Positions 30,896 through 40,003 of a DNA stretch of 40,439 bases are shown piece after piece; the stretch's first letter is position 1; every line of letters begins with the position of its first letter. Origin of the DNA: a virus; the IMG/VR virus record IMGVR_UViG_3300033048_000093, positions 1 to 40,439 of that record. One strand, 5' to 3'. The notes under the pieces were generated by a model. The model searched no databases, was not told the DNA's origin, and was given only the letters and a program-made list of their open reading frames with translations. A program made the translations under genes and the position numbers.

Positions 30896-31867
30896 TTACT
30901 CCTGTTTTACCGCGAAAAAATCGCCTATGTCTGTGCGAAAAACATTAGAAAAAACAATATATGTTTCGCCATTTATTGTAATTATACTTTCAGCGGAATT
31001 ACCAGATCCAGATACTTGATATACCCCATCATAGGATCCATGTACCACTTTATCGCCATTGCTTGACCTATTACTTAGTACAATAAGCCTTCTTAAAACA
31101 TACTCATTGCCGGGAGCGGGTAAAAAGGTTTCGGGTCCACTCGTTGTTGTTTGCTGCTCTAAAAATGGCCACACCGCTATTTTATTACTCTCGGCTGTAC
31201 TTGTAGCGGACATATAATTATTAACGGCACCCGTGCTTGTATAGCTTCTTATTCGTTCCCATCCACCGGATGATTCGATAATGAAAGCGTTCGCCGTTGC
31301 ATCCGATGTAGCATTTCCTCCTCTGTCCATTGAGCTATGATCATTTGATCCTATCCAAGAAAACCTTTGTGTTCTAGTTGGTGAGGATGCATTTATCATT
31401 AATGGATAGGGGTACTCCGTAGGTAAATCAAAAGCATCAACAAAGCCACAATAGCAACTCTGGTAAATAACACCATTAACTTTAACGACAATCATAAATC
31501 GCCTACCATTAGCAAAAAACCAATAAGATAGCGCGGTGTTATGCAAGTGTATATATACCTTTTCCGGAGTAGCTCCCGGCTGTAAACTCATATCCAAGCC
31601 TTGTACAAATCCCGTTGCTCCGGAGAAACCCCAATTAAAAGAGTCCGCACCTTCAAGAAACTTTTCAAGTGTCACATAAATACTATCGGAATCAGATAAA
31701 CCTTTTCCTCTTAAATATAATTCCGCAGTATCCGAGTCACCTTCTGTATACTCCAACTCTTCCCAATCTTGATTAGCGGCTACTAGATCTAAGTCCGTGG
31801 TTATAAAGGTTCTAAACAATGCAAATAAGGCATTGCTATCCGCCGCTGTTCCTGTTTCAGTCGACAT
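30896..31867 (-). CDS. Tail-associated structural protein (paralogue 2)
   Basis: A 323-residue protein starting MSTETGTAADSNALFALFRT, related in pattern to the following gene. A middle block, LHNTALSYWFFANGRRFMIV then VKVNGVIYQSCYCGFVDAFD, and PTEYPYPLMINASS match a type of virion structural protein I recall from several large siphoviruses and myoviruses, without known function. Three bases separate the two genes. GGAGT precedes the ATG. Confidence 0.65.
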   Translation of the reverse strand: MSTETGTAADSNALFALFRTFITTDLDLVAANQDWEELEYTEGDSDTAELYLRGKGLSDSDSIYVTLEKFLEGADSFNWGFSGATGFVQGLDMSLQPGATPEKVYIHLHNTALSYWFFANGRRFMIVVKVNGVIYQSCYCGFVDAFDLPTEYPYPLMINASSPTRTQRFSWIGSNDHSSMDRGGNATSDATANAFIIESSGGWERIRSYTSTGAVNNYMSATSTAESNKIAVWPFLEQQTTTSGPETFLPAPGNEYVLRRLIVLSNRSSNGDKVVHGSYDGVYQVSGSGNSAESIITINGETYIVFSNVFRTDIGDFFAVKQE

Positions 31868-31872
31868 ACTTA

Positions 31873-32049
31873 TTACTCCAATTTCAAAACTGTTTTAATT
31901 TCTTGCCATATCTTTTGTTCTAACTTAAACAGCATTAGATCCAAAGCCACCGCATCCTTTCTATTGGCTTTTAGCTTAACTCTTTGATCCATAATTGGAT
32001 CAGATATTGCAGAATATAATTTAGTTTTTGTTTTATCACTTAAAATCAT
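31873..32049 (-). CDS. Small hypothetical protein, 58 aa
   Basis: A 58-codon frame that fills the gap after the tape-measure gene. It starts at ATG 32047-32049 with GGGAA four to five bases before, and its stop lies inside the ribosome site of the next gene. The product (MILSDKTKTKLYSAISDPIM then DQRVKLKANRKD and a helical end) is basic and helical. Position suggests a small tail-assembly protein, but I do not recognise it. Confidence 0.65.
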   Translation of the reverse strand: MILSDKTKTKLYSAISDPIMDQRVKLKANRKDAVALDLMLFKLEQKIWQEIKTVLKLE

Positions 32050-32058
32050 AAAATTTCC

Positions 32059-35000
32059 CTACAGTAGTATAGCTTTAAAGGCAGATTTATTTGATGATAT
32101 AACATTTAAAATAGCTCTACTTCCTTGAGAAGTGTTCGCGCCTTCTTCAAAGACAGCACTACTATCAATAGTGTTTATAACGTTTAATTGAAGTCCTTCT
32201 AGACCTTTATTATTATTTCTATGCCTTGGATCACTTGTTGTTAAAACTTCTTCGTCTTCTTCTAAAATGCTAGGGACTTCATTTGGTGCTAATCCCGCAA
32301 TGCCTCCCGTGTGATACCTAGGCGCGGCAAAAAATACCGATGGATCAATCAAACGCCTTGACCCTGTTCCTGCTAGTCCGCCGGAATGATTTGATCCAAC
32401 GGATGATGCAACCACACCGCCTATACCTCCACCCCCGCCTATTGCATTTAGTATAGTTTGCTGCAGTATCATTTGAGCAATTCTAGTAAGAAAATCTGCG
32501 GCGAATTTTTTAAAAGCATCTTTAGCACTCAAAGTACCCCTAACAAATTCCGTAATAGCCGTTGACAATCCACTGGCAAACTGTTCATTAACTTGTACAG
32601 CTAATTGCTGTTCTTTAGTTAAAGCTTTAACACTAATTACAGCTTTATCTAAAAGCTTAGCCGCCTCCGCTGTGCCAACAAAACCCGCTATAGTATTTTG
32701 CGTCTCTTCTTTTAAACGAATCATTTCCTCAGTTGTTTCTTGCGTTTTAATACGAATGTTTTCTTGTGCTTCAATCTGAGTAATTGAGCCAGTGGCCACT
32801 AGTGCTTCTTGTTGTTGAATAAAAGCGTTTTGCTCCGAGGTTAATCTAATCAGTTCTTTTTTTAAATTTTTAACCAACTCTAAAACAATCGCCTGCTCAG
32901 TTAATAATTCAATTTCTTCTTGAGCCGCCTCCGCATTAATCACTCTTTCATTCGCGCTGGTTTTATCTTCATTAGTTAAGGACTCAGAAGCATTAGCGAC
33001 ACTTGCCGTTGCTCTTAGCTGAGAAATTAAGTTAGCCGCTTTATCCGAAAGATTTTTATATTTAGCCGTAACACTTTCTATAACTTCGCTTACCGTTGCC
33101 GCAGACTTAGTAGCTAAATTGGCAAACACATTTTGTATTTGAGCATCTAGTGATCGCAATTTTTCCGCTGAATCCGATAATGCCTTTTGTTCATTTGTAA
33201 TAAAGTCTTGCTTTTCTTTTTCTTGTGTTTGAGAAATAATTACCGATAATCTGCTTTTCTCTATCTGCAATAATATTAAGGCCTTTTTTGCTGATTCTAA
33301 ATCCGCCGCTTTATTTTTCTTGCCCGTTAAATCAATCCTTACAATGTTAGCCTCAAGAGCTTTTGTTTCTTTATCTATTTTATCATTTAACTTTTTAAAT
33401 CTAAGCTCAACCGCTTCCAAAACCTCTTTAACTGAAGTGGCTGTTTTCTTGGCAATACTGGCAGAAAAACCTTTAACCGCATTTTGAATAGATTCAATTT
33501 TAGCTAAAATCTTCTTATCAAAACCCTCGGGTAAAGTAACAATTTTAGTTAAAGTAGATCCAATACCACTAAGCTTTTTATCTTCATCAAAGATTTTGGC
33601 TAAGAGATTAGCTATGTTTTCTAATTCTAGCTCAAGAGATTCATACTCTTTAGTTGCTTCTTGTACTTGCTCTGCTAGTCCTACCGTATTCTGACTTAGA
33701 CCCCCAAATCTATTTGTTCTAGCGCCTAAAACTAAACTTTCTTTTAAAGCTTTATTAAAATCATCCAAAGCTTTCTTTTGCTCGCTATATTTTATAGCTA
33801 AATCCTTTTGTTTAGCACTAAGTACTTCTCGCCTTGTTTGTTTAGCTTGCTCACTACTTAGCTTTTTGTAGGACTCTAATGCCTTGTCAACTTTAATTTT
33901 CGACTTTTCAATTCTTTCCGCTGCCTCGGCTGCATCATTCCCAAAATCTAAAAAAGATACGGCAAGTATGCCTATTGTTATAGCTATTTGCCCAAAAATA
34001 CCAAGCATACCATTGGCTGCAATACCCATAACTCTAAAGGCTGCAGCATTAGCTAAAATAGAAACTCTCATTGCAACTAATCTTGCAATGAAGCCTTTAA
34101 TTAACGACCCTGCAAAAACAGCCGTGACCACTTTTCCCAAAGTTAAAATAGTGCCAATTATTGCGGGCAAATTTTCAGCAATTTCATTAATACCATCGGC
34201 TAAATTTTCTGTAAATTTAGTACGTTTTTCAAAATCTCCCGCAAATTGAGTAAACTCCGTCTTGAGATTACTTAAAGCTTGACCTACCGTTGTTGGTAGC
34301 TGAGCAAACTCTTCATTGATAACATCTCTTTGCGTTAACAGTGCCGCTATGACAACCTCAGACGTTAACTTACCTTGCTTACCTAATTCTTTTAATGCTC
34401 CTAAAGGCTTTCCTAGCCCATCCGCTATAGCTTGTGCAACTCTTGGCGTTTGTTCGGCTATACTTCTTAGCTCATCTCCCGACAATCGTCCCGACGAAAG
34501 GGCTTGTCCAAGTTGAATTACTGCTGCTTCGGCTTCCCTTGAATTAGCTCCGGAAGTAAGAATGGCTTTGTTTACAATGGTTACGGTATCAAACTGTTCT
34601 TGTTGCGTAACATTTAATTTTTTTGTCGCTCTAGCTATCCGTCCAAAAAGTTTAGCCGTATCATTAAGTGGTGTTCTTGTTGCTTTTGCTATCTTAAATA
34701 TTTCTGTTTGAGCTCGATTAAACTCTTCCTCCGAACGAGTAGCAATCTTGACTTGAGCCGTAATAGACTTGTATTCATCTACTAGACCAACGAAGCTTAT
34801 ACCCGCTCTTGCCACCTGTGTTATAGCAAAGAATCCACCTAAGGTAGCAACCAATCCACTAAATACCGATGTTGCCCCCGCCGCTGTTCCTCTTAGTTCT
34901 TTAATTCTTAAATTTGCCGCAGCATAAGCTCGGGATATTTCTCTTGCAGATAGTACTCCGGATTTTTTTAAACGACTAAAGGCGGCTTGTACTCTAACCA

Positions 35001-35775
35001 CTTCTCTTTCTGCATTTCCGGAATCTATGCCAATTATACTTTTAGCCGAAGATATTTTTTGTCTTGATCTAGCTTGATTATTAGCTTTTTCAATGCTGCT
35101 AATTAGGCGCTGTCTTTCAGAAACTAGTTTTTTAGTATCCACACCTTCATCTTTAAGTGCTTTTCTGTTTTCCCTGGATATTGCTAGCCAGCGCTCTCTT
35201 TGTACAATGCCTGATTGAATCTTTTTTATGTTAGCCGAGTGCGCGGTTGTTGCGGATTTTAGCTCATTTTTAGCTAAGCGAAGGGCATCGCTATTTGACC
35301 TAGTTAAGATTTTATTTTGAGCAAGACTATCTTTTTCTTTGTCTCTTTGTGAGACTAGATCTTTGATTTTTTTACGCAAAGCATCAACATCTCCACCTTG
35401 CTTAATATATTCTTTACGACCTGCGGAAGTACTAATTATTTTACGACTATCGCGTATTTCCTTGTTTAGACCTTTAATCTTAAGTTGAAGCTTAGTAGAT
35501 GCTTCTAAAGATCCCTTATATCCCTGCTCCGCTGCTTTGGATGCGGATTTAGACTGAGTTAAGGTTTTATTTAAAGCGAACTGATCCGTTCTTAGATCTT
35601 TAATCTGACGACTAAAGGTAATTATGTTTTTGTTAGCGTTTTTAAAAAGGTCAACTTTGTTAAAAGTTGATTGCATTTGCTTAACAAAGCCACTTATCTC
35701 TTTACCTGCAAGAGCTAATACCTTAGTTAAATCCTCTTTATTACCACCAACACGAATGTCAACATCATTGCCCAT
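32059..35775 (-). CDS. Tape-measure protein
   Basis: A 1238-residue tape-measure protein that sets tail length. Residues about 1-300 are coiled-coil rich. About 330-500 form the tape-measure N-terminal domain, with FNRAQTEIFKIAKATRTPLN then LFGRIARATKKLN, GANSREAEAAVIQLGQALSS and LSGDELRSIAEQTPRVAQAI. Hydrophobic segments follow (about 535-620), then more coiled coil. The C-terminus has an aggregation-prone FKKFAADFLTRIAQMILQQT segment and a Gly-rich end. With about 0.15 nm per residue the tail would be roughly 185 nm long (estimate). It follows the G/GT chaperones, as in lambda-like phages. Confidence 0.93.
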   Translation of the reverse strand: MGNDVDIRVGGNKEDLTKVLALAGKEISGFVKQMQSTFNKVDLFKNANKNIITFSRQIKDLRTDQFALNKTLTQSKSASKAAEQGYKGSLEASTKLQLKIKGLNKEIRDSRKIISTSAGRKEYIKQGGDVDALRKKIKDLVSQRDKEKDSLAQNKILTRSNSDALRLAKNELKSATTAHSANIKKIQSGIVQRERWLAISRENRKALKDEGVDTKKLVSERQRLISSIEKANNQARSRQKISSAKSIIGIDSGNAEREVVRVQAAFSRLKKSGVLSAREISRAYAAANLRIKELRGTAAGATSVFSGLVATLGGFFAITQVARAGISFVGLVDEYKSITAQVKIATRSEEEFNRAQTEIFKIAKATRTPLNDTAKLFGRIARATKKLNVTQQEQFDTVTIVNKAILTSGANSREAEAAVIQLGQALSSGRLSGDELRSIAEQTPRVAQAIADGLGKPLGALKELGKQGKLTSEVVIAALLTQRDVINEEFAQLPTTVGQALSNLKTEFTQFAGDFEKRTKFTENLADGINEIAENLPAIIGTILTLGKVVTAVFAGSLIKGFIARLVAMRVSILANAAAFRVMGIAANGMLGIFGQIAITIGILAVSFLDFGNDAAEAAERIEKSKIKVDKALESYKKLSSEQAKQTRREVLSAKQKDLAIKYSEQKKALDDFNKALKESLVLGARTNRFGGLSQNTVGLAEQVQEATKEYESLELELENIANLLAKIFDEDKKLSGIGSTLTKIVTLPEGFDKKILAKIESIQNAVKGFSASIAKKTATSVKEVLEAVELRFKKLNDKIDKETKALEANIVRIDLTGKKNKAADLESAKKALILLQIEKSRLSVIISQTQEKEKQDFITNEQKALSDSAEKLRSLDAQIQNVFANLATKSAATVSEVIESVTAKYKNLSDKAANLISQLRATASVANASESLTNEDKTSANERVINAEAAQEEIELLTEQAIVLELVKNLKKELIRLTSEQNAFIQQQEALVATGSITQIEAQENIRIKTQETTEEMIRLKEETQNTIAGFVGTAEAAKLLDKAVISVKALTKEQQLAVQVNEQFASGLSTAITEFVRGTLSAKDAFKKFAADFLTRIAQMILQQTILNAIGGGGGIGGVVASSVGSNHSGGLAGTGSRRLIDPSVFFAAPRYHTGGIAGLAPNEVPSILEEDEEVLTTSDPRHRNNNKGLEGLQLNVINTIDSSAVFEEGANTSQGSRAILNVISSNKSAFKAILL

Positions 35776-35784
35776 TATTAGTGC

Positions 35785-36000
35785 CTATAAGTCTTTAATG
35801 AATTTTTGAAAGCCTTTATTAGACATTTGACCAGCATATGCTGCCATTGCCATATCTTTTAATTTAGATGCCCTCTTTTTCGATATCCACTTATTATAGC
35901 CCTTATACTGCGCAAATGTTAGATCGTTAAAACTATCAGAGGTAAAACCGCAAGAAATAAAATTCAGCTTTGTTTCAAACCAGTTCGTCTCTACGTTTTT
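35785..36000 (-). CDS. GT-like tail chaperone extension (by -1 frameshift)
   Basis: A second reading frame continues in the -1 phase from the end of the chaperone gene to a TAG at 35785-35787. It reads NVETNWFETKLNFISCGFTS then NDLTFAQYKGYNKWISKKRA and ends KGFQKFIKDL. It has no ATG, GTG or TTG near its beginning and is closed upstream by a TGA, so it cannot start on its own. The frames meet at CTTAAAAACG with five A in a row (35996-36000), a likely slip site. The fusion would be about 216 residues. This is the conserved G/GT arrangement before the tape-measure gene. Confidence 0.75.
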   Translation of the reverse strand, partial: KNVETNWFETKLNFISCGFTSDSFNDLTFAQYKGYNKWISKKRASKLKDMAMAAYAGQMSNKGFQKFIKDL

Positions 36001-36434
36001 AAGCGTATTGCTGCTATCTTCGGAAGAACTGTTTTTGTAAAAAAATCAATATTAAATTCCACTATTCTAAACACAAGATTAGAGAATTCAGCTAAATCTA
36101 ACTCTTCTATTTGATCTTGCGTTAAATCCGAAAGTAAGGCTATTAAACCTAAAATACCGTCTTGATGATCTTCTATAAGTGTTTGAAATAAATTCATCAT
36201 ATGGCTCTCTTGCGCTTTGTCTCGACTACCAGGTGTCATATTTTTACTTGCGGGATCCTCATCAAAAACTCTAAAGGATTCACTTATTAAGGGGAGTATT
36301 GGTCCTACTAATTTCATAATAGGCTTTAGGTGCTTAATCTTAATCTTAATTAATGCAATCTTATTTGTTGTAAGCTCTACAACTTTATTTTCTTCTGGAC
36401 TAATTGCATCTAGATCTTGTAAATCATTTTCCAT
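35991..36434 (-). CDS. Tail assembly chaperone (lambda G-like)
   Basis: A 147-residue acidic, helical protein. The ATG at 36432-36434 is preferred for its GAGGG eight bases upstream, although the open frame reaches a TTG five codons earlier. Blocks such as KIKHLKPIMKLVGPILPLIS and LTQDQIEELDLAEFSNLVFR fit tail chaperones. The position between tail tube and tape-measure genes, with a -1 frame extension at the 3' end, is the hallmark of the G gene. It keeps the tape-measure protein soluble while the tail tube assembles. Confidence 0.8.
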   Translation of the reverse strand: MENDLQDLDAISPEENKVVELTTNKIALIKIKIKHLKPIMKLVGPILPLISESFRVFDEDPASKNMTPGSRDKAQESHMMNLFQTLIEDHQDGILGLIALLSDLTQDQIEELDLAEFSNLVFRIVEFNIDFFTKTVLPKIAAIRLKT

Positions 36435-36455
36435 CGTTTTCGCCCTCAAATGGAT

Positions 36456-36490
36456 ATAAAAGAGCCACTATTAAATCATTAATAGCGGCT
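36456..36490 (-). terminator. Hairpin after the tail tube gene
   Basis: On the minus strand AGCCGCTATTA, a 6-base loop, and TAATAGTGGCT form 11 pairs (one G-U), followed by CTTTTATA. It lies between the tail tube and chaperone genes, where a partial terminator would lower chaperone output relative to the abundant tube protein. Confidence 0.6.
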
Positions 36491-36516
36491 TGAGTAAATA
36501 TAAAAGTAGGATTAAA

Positions 36517-37287
36517 CTAAGCGACGGCTCTACCATCCAAATATATAACTGCCGTACTTGAATCTCTTTTATTAAAGCCAACATTAAAGCCAATAGTGCC
36601 TATCTCTTCGCCAATAAGAGCTAAGTCCCCCTCAGGTGCTAAGGTAACAGAAGGCCCAAATAGGTCTTTATTAACGCCTTGCGGATTATCCGCGACATAA
36701 TGCAAGGCACCTTTAATCGCTTTAGTAGATGCTGCTATCTGATCACGAGTATTAACTGTTGTACTGTAATCAACTTCAATGTCTTCGGAAGACCCGGAAG
36801 CAATATTCCCGCCTGAAATAATATATATCGTAGCTAGATCCAAGTCTACGGTGTAGTCCGTACCTAATACGTAAGTTGTAGACCCACCCGCATCTGTTAC
36901 TGCCACACCCGTAACCGCTCGGACACCCGTAGGTTTAGCCACAGTTACACCTAGTTGATATGACCTGTCTTGCAGTACGGTAATAGGCTCATCCGTAATA
37001 GTGGCTATGGCTTCTGTTATCTTAACTAATTCACCAACTAAGAAAAGCTCTAAATTAGCCATTTCCATATTGTCGCAAGAAATAGTTGCAGACCGATCAA
37101 CTTGAATCAAGATATCTAAGTCTTTTTCTTTTATTCCACCGGTTGACGAAAAGTGCTCAAGATTTTCGGATGTAACTTGCACAGTAAATCCGGGACAGTT
37201 ACCCAAAAACCGCTTACCTGTTGTATTTCCTTGTGCATCAAATACATCAAAGAATAATTTTCCTTTTCCTAAAACATAATCATTCAT
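36517..37287 (-). CDS. Major tail tube protein
   Basis: A 256-residue protein. The start (MNDYVLGKGKLFFDVFDAQG then GKRFLGNCPGFTVQVTSENL) and the later IEVDYSTTVNTRDQI, LHYVADNPQGVNKDLFGPSV match tail tube proteins of non-lambda siphoviruses. A stretch with VTDAGGSTTYVLGTDYTVDL looks like a small beta domain inserted in the middle that may decorate the tube surface. GGAGC precedes the ATG. It follows the terminator gene and is followed by a hairpin. Confidence 0.85.
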   Translation of the reverse strand: MNDYVLGKGKLFFDVFDAQGNTTGKRFLGNCPGFTVQVTSENLEHFSSTGGIKEKDLDILIQVDRSATISCDNMEMANLELFLVGELVKITEAIATITDEPITVLQDRSYQLGVTVAKPTGVRAVTGVAVTDAGGSTTYVLGTDYTVDLDLATIYIISGGNIASGSSEDIEVDYSTTVNTRDQIAASTKAIKGALHYVADNPQGVNKDLFGPSVTLAPEGDLALIGEEIGTIGFNVGFNKRDSSTAVIYLDGRAVA

Positions 37288-37311
37288 GAATTGCTCCTAA
37301 ATCTAATTAAA

Positions 37312-37764
37312 TTAAGGCTGAAAGTTTTCAACCATTGTTATGTTAAGTCTTACCATGACAAAAAGAAAATTAGAGCCAGTGCCATCTAAGGGCCTAACTA
37401 CCGATCCCGGTGCTATATCAATCTTAATCACGGTTTTATTAAGTCTTCCTTCTTTTTCTATTCTTAATCTTTTTTGTACATCCGCTAAAAGTTGATACGC
37501 TCTTTCAAATCCACCACCCGTTTCTTCTTTTACAAATCCTTGAATTAAAAAAGGAATAACATGATGCTCCATGTCAGGTTTAACCGCGCTTTTTTCTCTA
37601 TTATCTAGCTCTTCCATGATGGATAAAAAATAATCTGTCTCATTCTCGCCAAATTCTGTACGGCCCTTGTAAACCTTTCTTACATTTTCAGCATAGTTAT
37701 TAACCGTTGTTATATCTTTTAGTGCGGCTACCAGAGCAAGCAATATATCATATCTTTTACTCAT
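37312..37764 (-). CDS. Tail terminator (gpU-like)
   Basis: A 150-residue protein between gpZ-like and tail tube genes, the place of lambda gpU. The N-terminus MSKRYDILLALVAALKDITT, the central YFLSIMEELDNREKSAVKPD then HHVIPFLIQGFVKEE, and AYQLLADVQKRLRIEKEG suit the tail terminator or 'tail completion' family that caps the finished tail and joins it to the head. It meets the upstream stop in a TAATG junction. Confidence 0.7.
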   Translation of the reverse strand: MSKRYDILLALVAALKDITTVNNYAENVRKVYKGRTEFGENETDYFLSIMEELDNREKSAVKPDMEHHVIPFLIQGFVKEETGGGFERAYQLLADVQKRLRIEKEGRLNKTVIKIDIAPGSVVRPLDGTGSNFLFVMVRLNITMVENFQP

Positions 37765-38261
37765 TATACTTTCGCCTTGGTCAATCTAATAAATTCTTTT
37801 TTAACGTTGTTTTCAATTTCATCCGCTACTTGAGGAAAATTTCTTCTTATTACTTGCTCTGCACTGGCTGAATATAAAGTTTTTAAACGCCCATTACTTC
37901 GACGCATTACAACTCGTTTATTGCTTCCTGTGCCTCTAATAAAAGCCGCGGGAAGAACTACTCCCGGACTGCCAAGAGCAACTTGAACTTTAACCCCACC
38001 CGGTACCCGCTTAGCACCAAACTTAATTAAACCTTGAGGCTTAAAGTATGTTCGCAGGACTCCCCAAGGATTTGCTCGCGTTGCTTTTTGATTAATATTT
38101 ATTAGATTAGACACATCTCTGTGCTTCATTCGTATCTCAGCTCTAACTAATCTAATAAGTACTGTCTTGCCTTTTTTTAATGCATGGTTAACTGCTCGTA
38201 CTAAATTTATTTCTGCTCTTTTCTCTATATCTTTTAAACGCTTTTCTATCGTATTTGCCAT
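37764..38261 (-). CDS. Minor tail protein Z-like
   Basis: A 165-residue basic protein of the lambda gpZ family: an N-terminal helical region (IEKRLKDIEKRAEINLVRAV), then a block with VLRTYFKPQGLIKFGAKRVP, GGVKVQVALGSPGVVLPAAF and the KTLYSASAEQVIRRNFPQVA end. gpZ is needed for correct head-tail joining in lambda. Start and stop overlap the neighbouring genes by one base (TAATG) on both sides, showing tight coupling. Confidence 0.8.
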   Translation of the reverse strand: MANTIEKRLKDIEKRAEINLVRAVNHALKKGKTVLIRLVRAEIRMKHRDVSNLININQKATRANPWGVLRTYFKPQGLIKFGAKRVPGGVKVQVALGSPGVVLPAAFIRGTGSNKRVVMRRSNGRLKTLYSASAEQVIRRNFPQVADEIENNVKKEFIRLTKAKV

Positions 38262-38572
38262 TATAATTTTGTTACTTGAATCACATAGGTTTTTGAAGTA
38301 GTTGATAGTATAAATTCACAACGATATTCCTGCCCTACTATTTCAATAGTATCCCCATGATTAACTTCATTCACTTGGTACTTATAAACAGTAGCCGTGT
38401 ATTCGGTAAAACGCATTATTCCTTCTTCCTTATCCCCCATTTTTGCAGAAATTTCATTAATTTCTACTGAAATTCCAAAGCCTTGGCTTTCAAAAGGAGT
38501 ATAGACACCTTCAAGTTCAAAGGTGTCCATTACTTTTTCTTCCATGTCTTCTATTTCTTCCGCCCAACTCAT
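38261..38572 (-). CDS. Head-tail joining protein (FII-like)
   Basis: A 103-residue acidic protein with a beta-rich C-terminal half (DTIEIVGQEYRCEFILSTTS). Its place between the major capsid gene and gpZ is that of the lambda head-completion protein FII, which connects portal complex and tail. The VNHGDTIEIVGQEYRCEFI block resembles head-tail attachment proteins. The ATG is three bases after the capsid stop codon. Confidence 0.65.
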   Translation of the reverse strand: MSWAEEIEDMEEKVMDTFELEGVYTPFESQGFGISVEINEISAKMGDKEEGIMRFTEYTATVYKYQVNEVNHGDTIEIVGQEYRCEFILSTTSKTYVIQVTKL

Positions 38573-38575
38573 ATT

Positions 38576-39598
38576 TTATGCGCCGGATTTACCACTAAAA
38601 GCCATCTCAGGGCGCTTATTAAGCATAAGTGGATATGAATACACTTCTAATTCTACCCAAGCGTCACGCTTTATATCTCGGATGATCTTAACTTGCAACG
38701 GTGTGCCCATTTGTCCAACATCATCAAAGCTTTCACCAGGCGACCAAACAGAGCTAAAAGCACCACTAGCACCCGCAGGAATAAATTTAACTTTAGTTGG
38801 TGCGATAGCTATTGTGCTATTGTCATCCGTTCCCACATAATTTATCCAAGTGATGCCAAAGGCTTTAACACTTTGCACGGTGCCCATAATAAGCTTAATA
38901 GCATTTTCAGTATTAAGCTGAGATGCGCGATACTCACCGTTTGCTAACAATTTATCAAAAAAGGTATCACCACACAATCCGATAATGCCTGTATATCTCA
39001 AACCTTTAGCTGCGCGAGCCATCGGTCTAATTACGGAAGCAGTAATTAAGGTTTTAAGTTCACCATTTGCAGTAACATCTAAATCAAATGCAATTTCAGT
39101 AGGTAAAGTAGTACCAAATTCTGAATTAAAATTGTAGATAACTGAAGCATCTGCATCTAAAACGATACTTTGAATTGACCCTAGACGCATATTTTCCCAA
39201 GTTGCCTCAACTTCTGCGACTAAGCCCATTGGTCCATGCAAACGTCTAGATATTTCAGTCTGCAAACTTTTAATTTTTTCTTCTTCACCCAGTTCACGAA
39301 TAAACTGTAACTCAGAAGCGTGAATAGTAACCGACTTAGCTATTCGTGAGGTTCTAAAGTCACGGATAGTACGCTTACTATCGCGTTTATTATCAAGAGG
39401 TTCCCCACGTTGCGAAGTCTGAATAACGCTTAAAACACCTTCACGTTTTTCAACGGCAACAGTTTCGGTTCTCACCGGCTCATCTATAAAAATACCAAGC
39501 CCACCAACTAAGGATGGCTGCGTTTCAACAAGGTCGATGGCATTCGTCATTTCAACGGTTGAGAATGCGTCATCATTAAAAATATCTAGTAAAGACAT
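38576..39598 (-). CDS. Major capsid protein (lambda gpE family)
   Basis: A 340-residue HK97-fold capsid protein of the gpE family (Phage_cap_E). Signs are the start MSLLDIFNDDAFSTVEMTNA, SLVGGLGIFIDEPVRTETVA, IQTSQRGEPLDNKRDSKRTI, the ETEISRRLHG-like LQTEISRRLHGPMGLVAEVE, and KFIPAGASGAFSSVW near the C-terminus. Length equals lambda gpE (341). GGAGC precedes the ATG. It forms the shell, stabilised by the gpD-like protein upstream. Confidence 0.93.
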   Translation of the reverse strand: MSLLDIFNDDAFSTVEMTNAIDLVETQPSLVGGLGIFIDEPVRTETVAVEKREGVLSVIQTSQRGEPLDNKRDSKRTIRDFRTSRIAKSVTIHASELQFIRELGEEEKIKSLQTEISRRLHGPMGLVAEVEATWENMRLGSIQSIVLDADASVIYNFNSEFGTTLPTEIAFDLDVTANGELKTLITASVIRPMARAAKGLRYTGIIGLCGDTFFDKLLANGEYRASQLNTENAIKLIMGTVQSVKAFGITWINYVGTDDNSTIAIAPTKVKFIPAGASGAFSSVWSPGESFDDVGQMGTPLQVKIIRDIKRDAWVELEVYSYPLMLNKRPEMAFSGKSGA

Positions 39599-39640
39599 AG
39601 TTATAGCTCCAATTTAAAATGAATTTAAAATAATTCGCAA

Positions 39641-40003
39641 TTAACCGCGTACAATTACGTGATTGACTAACAAATCTGCGGTACCAGAAGTTTCATCCCC
39701 TGGTACTGCCCATGTAATATCTGCTTTAGCAATTACGCAATCTCTAACGTGTGCTACCGCATCTTGATCCGCCGAAGAAGCATCCACCCCATCGAACAAA
39801 ATTCCCGCTGCTACTTCTGATCCATCACTAGCTGAATCATCGTAAGCAATATACTTACCACTTGCTGTTATTTTACCAAGTGCCGTTCCGGGTAAAAGTA
39901 CGTTTGCACCAGAAGCAATCACAATGCTTTCTCGTGAGATGTTTCCATTACCTTCGCTTAAAAGGTGCTCACCCGCATGGATGGTTTCTGTCTTAATTGT
40001 CAT
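39641..40003 (-). CDS. Head decoration protein (lambda gpD family)
   Basis: A 120-residue protein of the gpD family that binds the expanded capsid as trimers. It reads GEHLLSEGNGNISRESIVIA, LLPGTALGKIT, AAGILFDGVDASSADQDAVA and VRDCVIAKADITW, all typical of the family. It is coupled to the protease/scaffold gene upstream by an ATGA overlap, and the major capsid gene follows 42 bp later. Confidence 0.92.
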   Translation of the reverse strand: MTIKTETIHAGEHLLSEGNGNISRESIVIASGANVLLPGTALGKITASGKYIAYDDSASDGSEVAAGILFDGVDASSADQDAVAHVRDCVIAKADITWAVPGDETSGTADLLVNHVIVRG

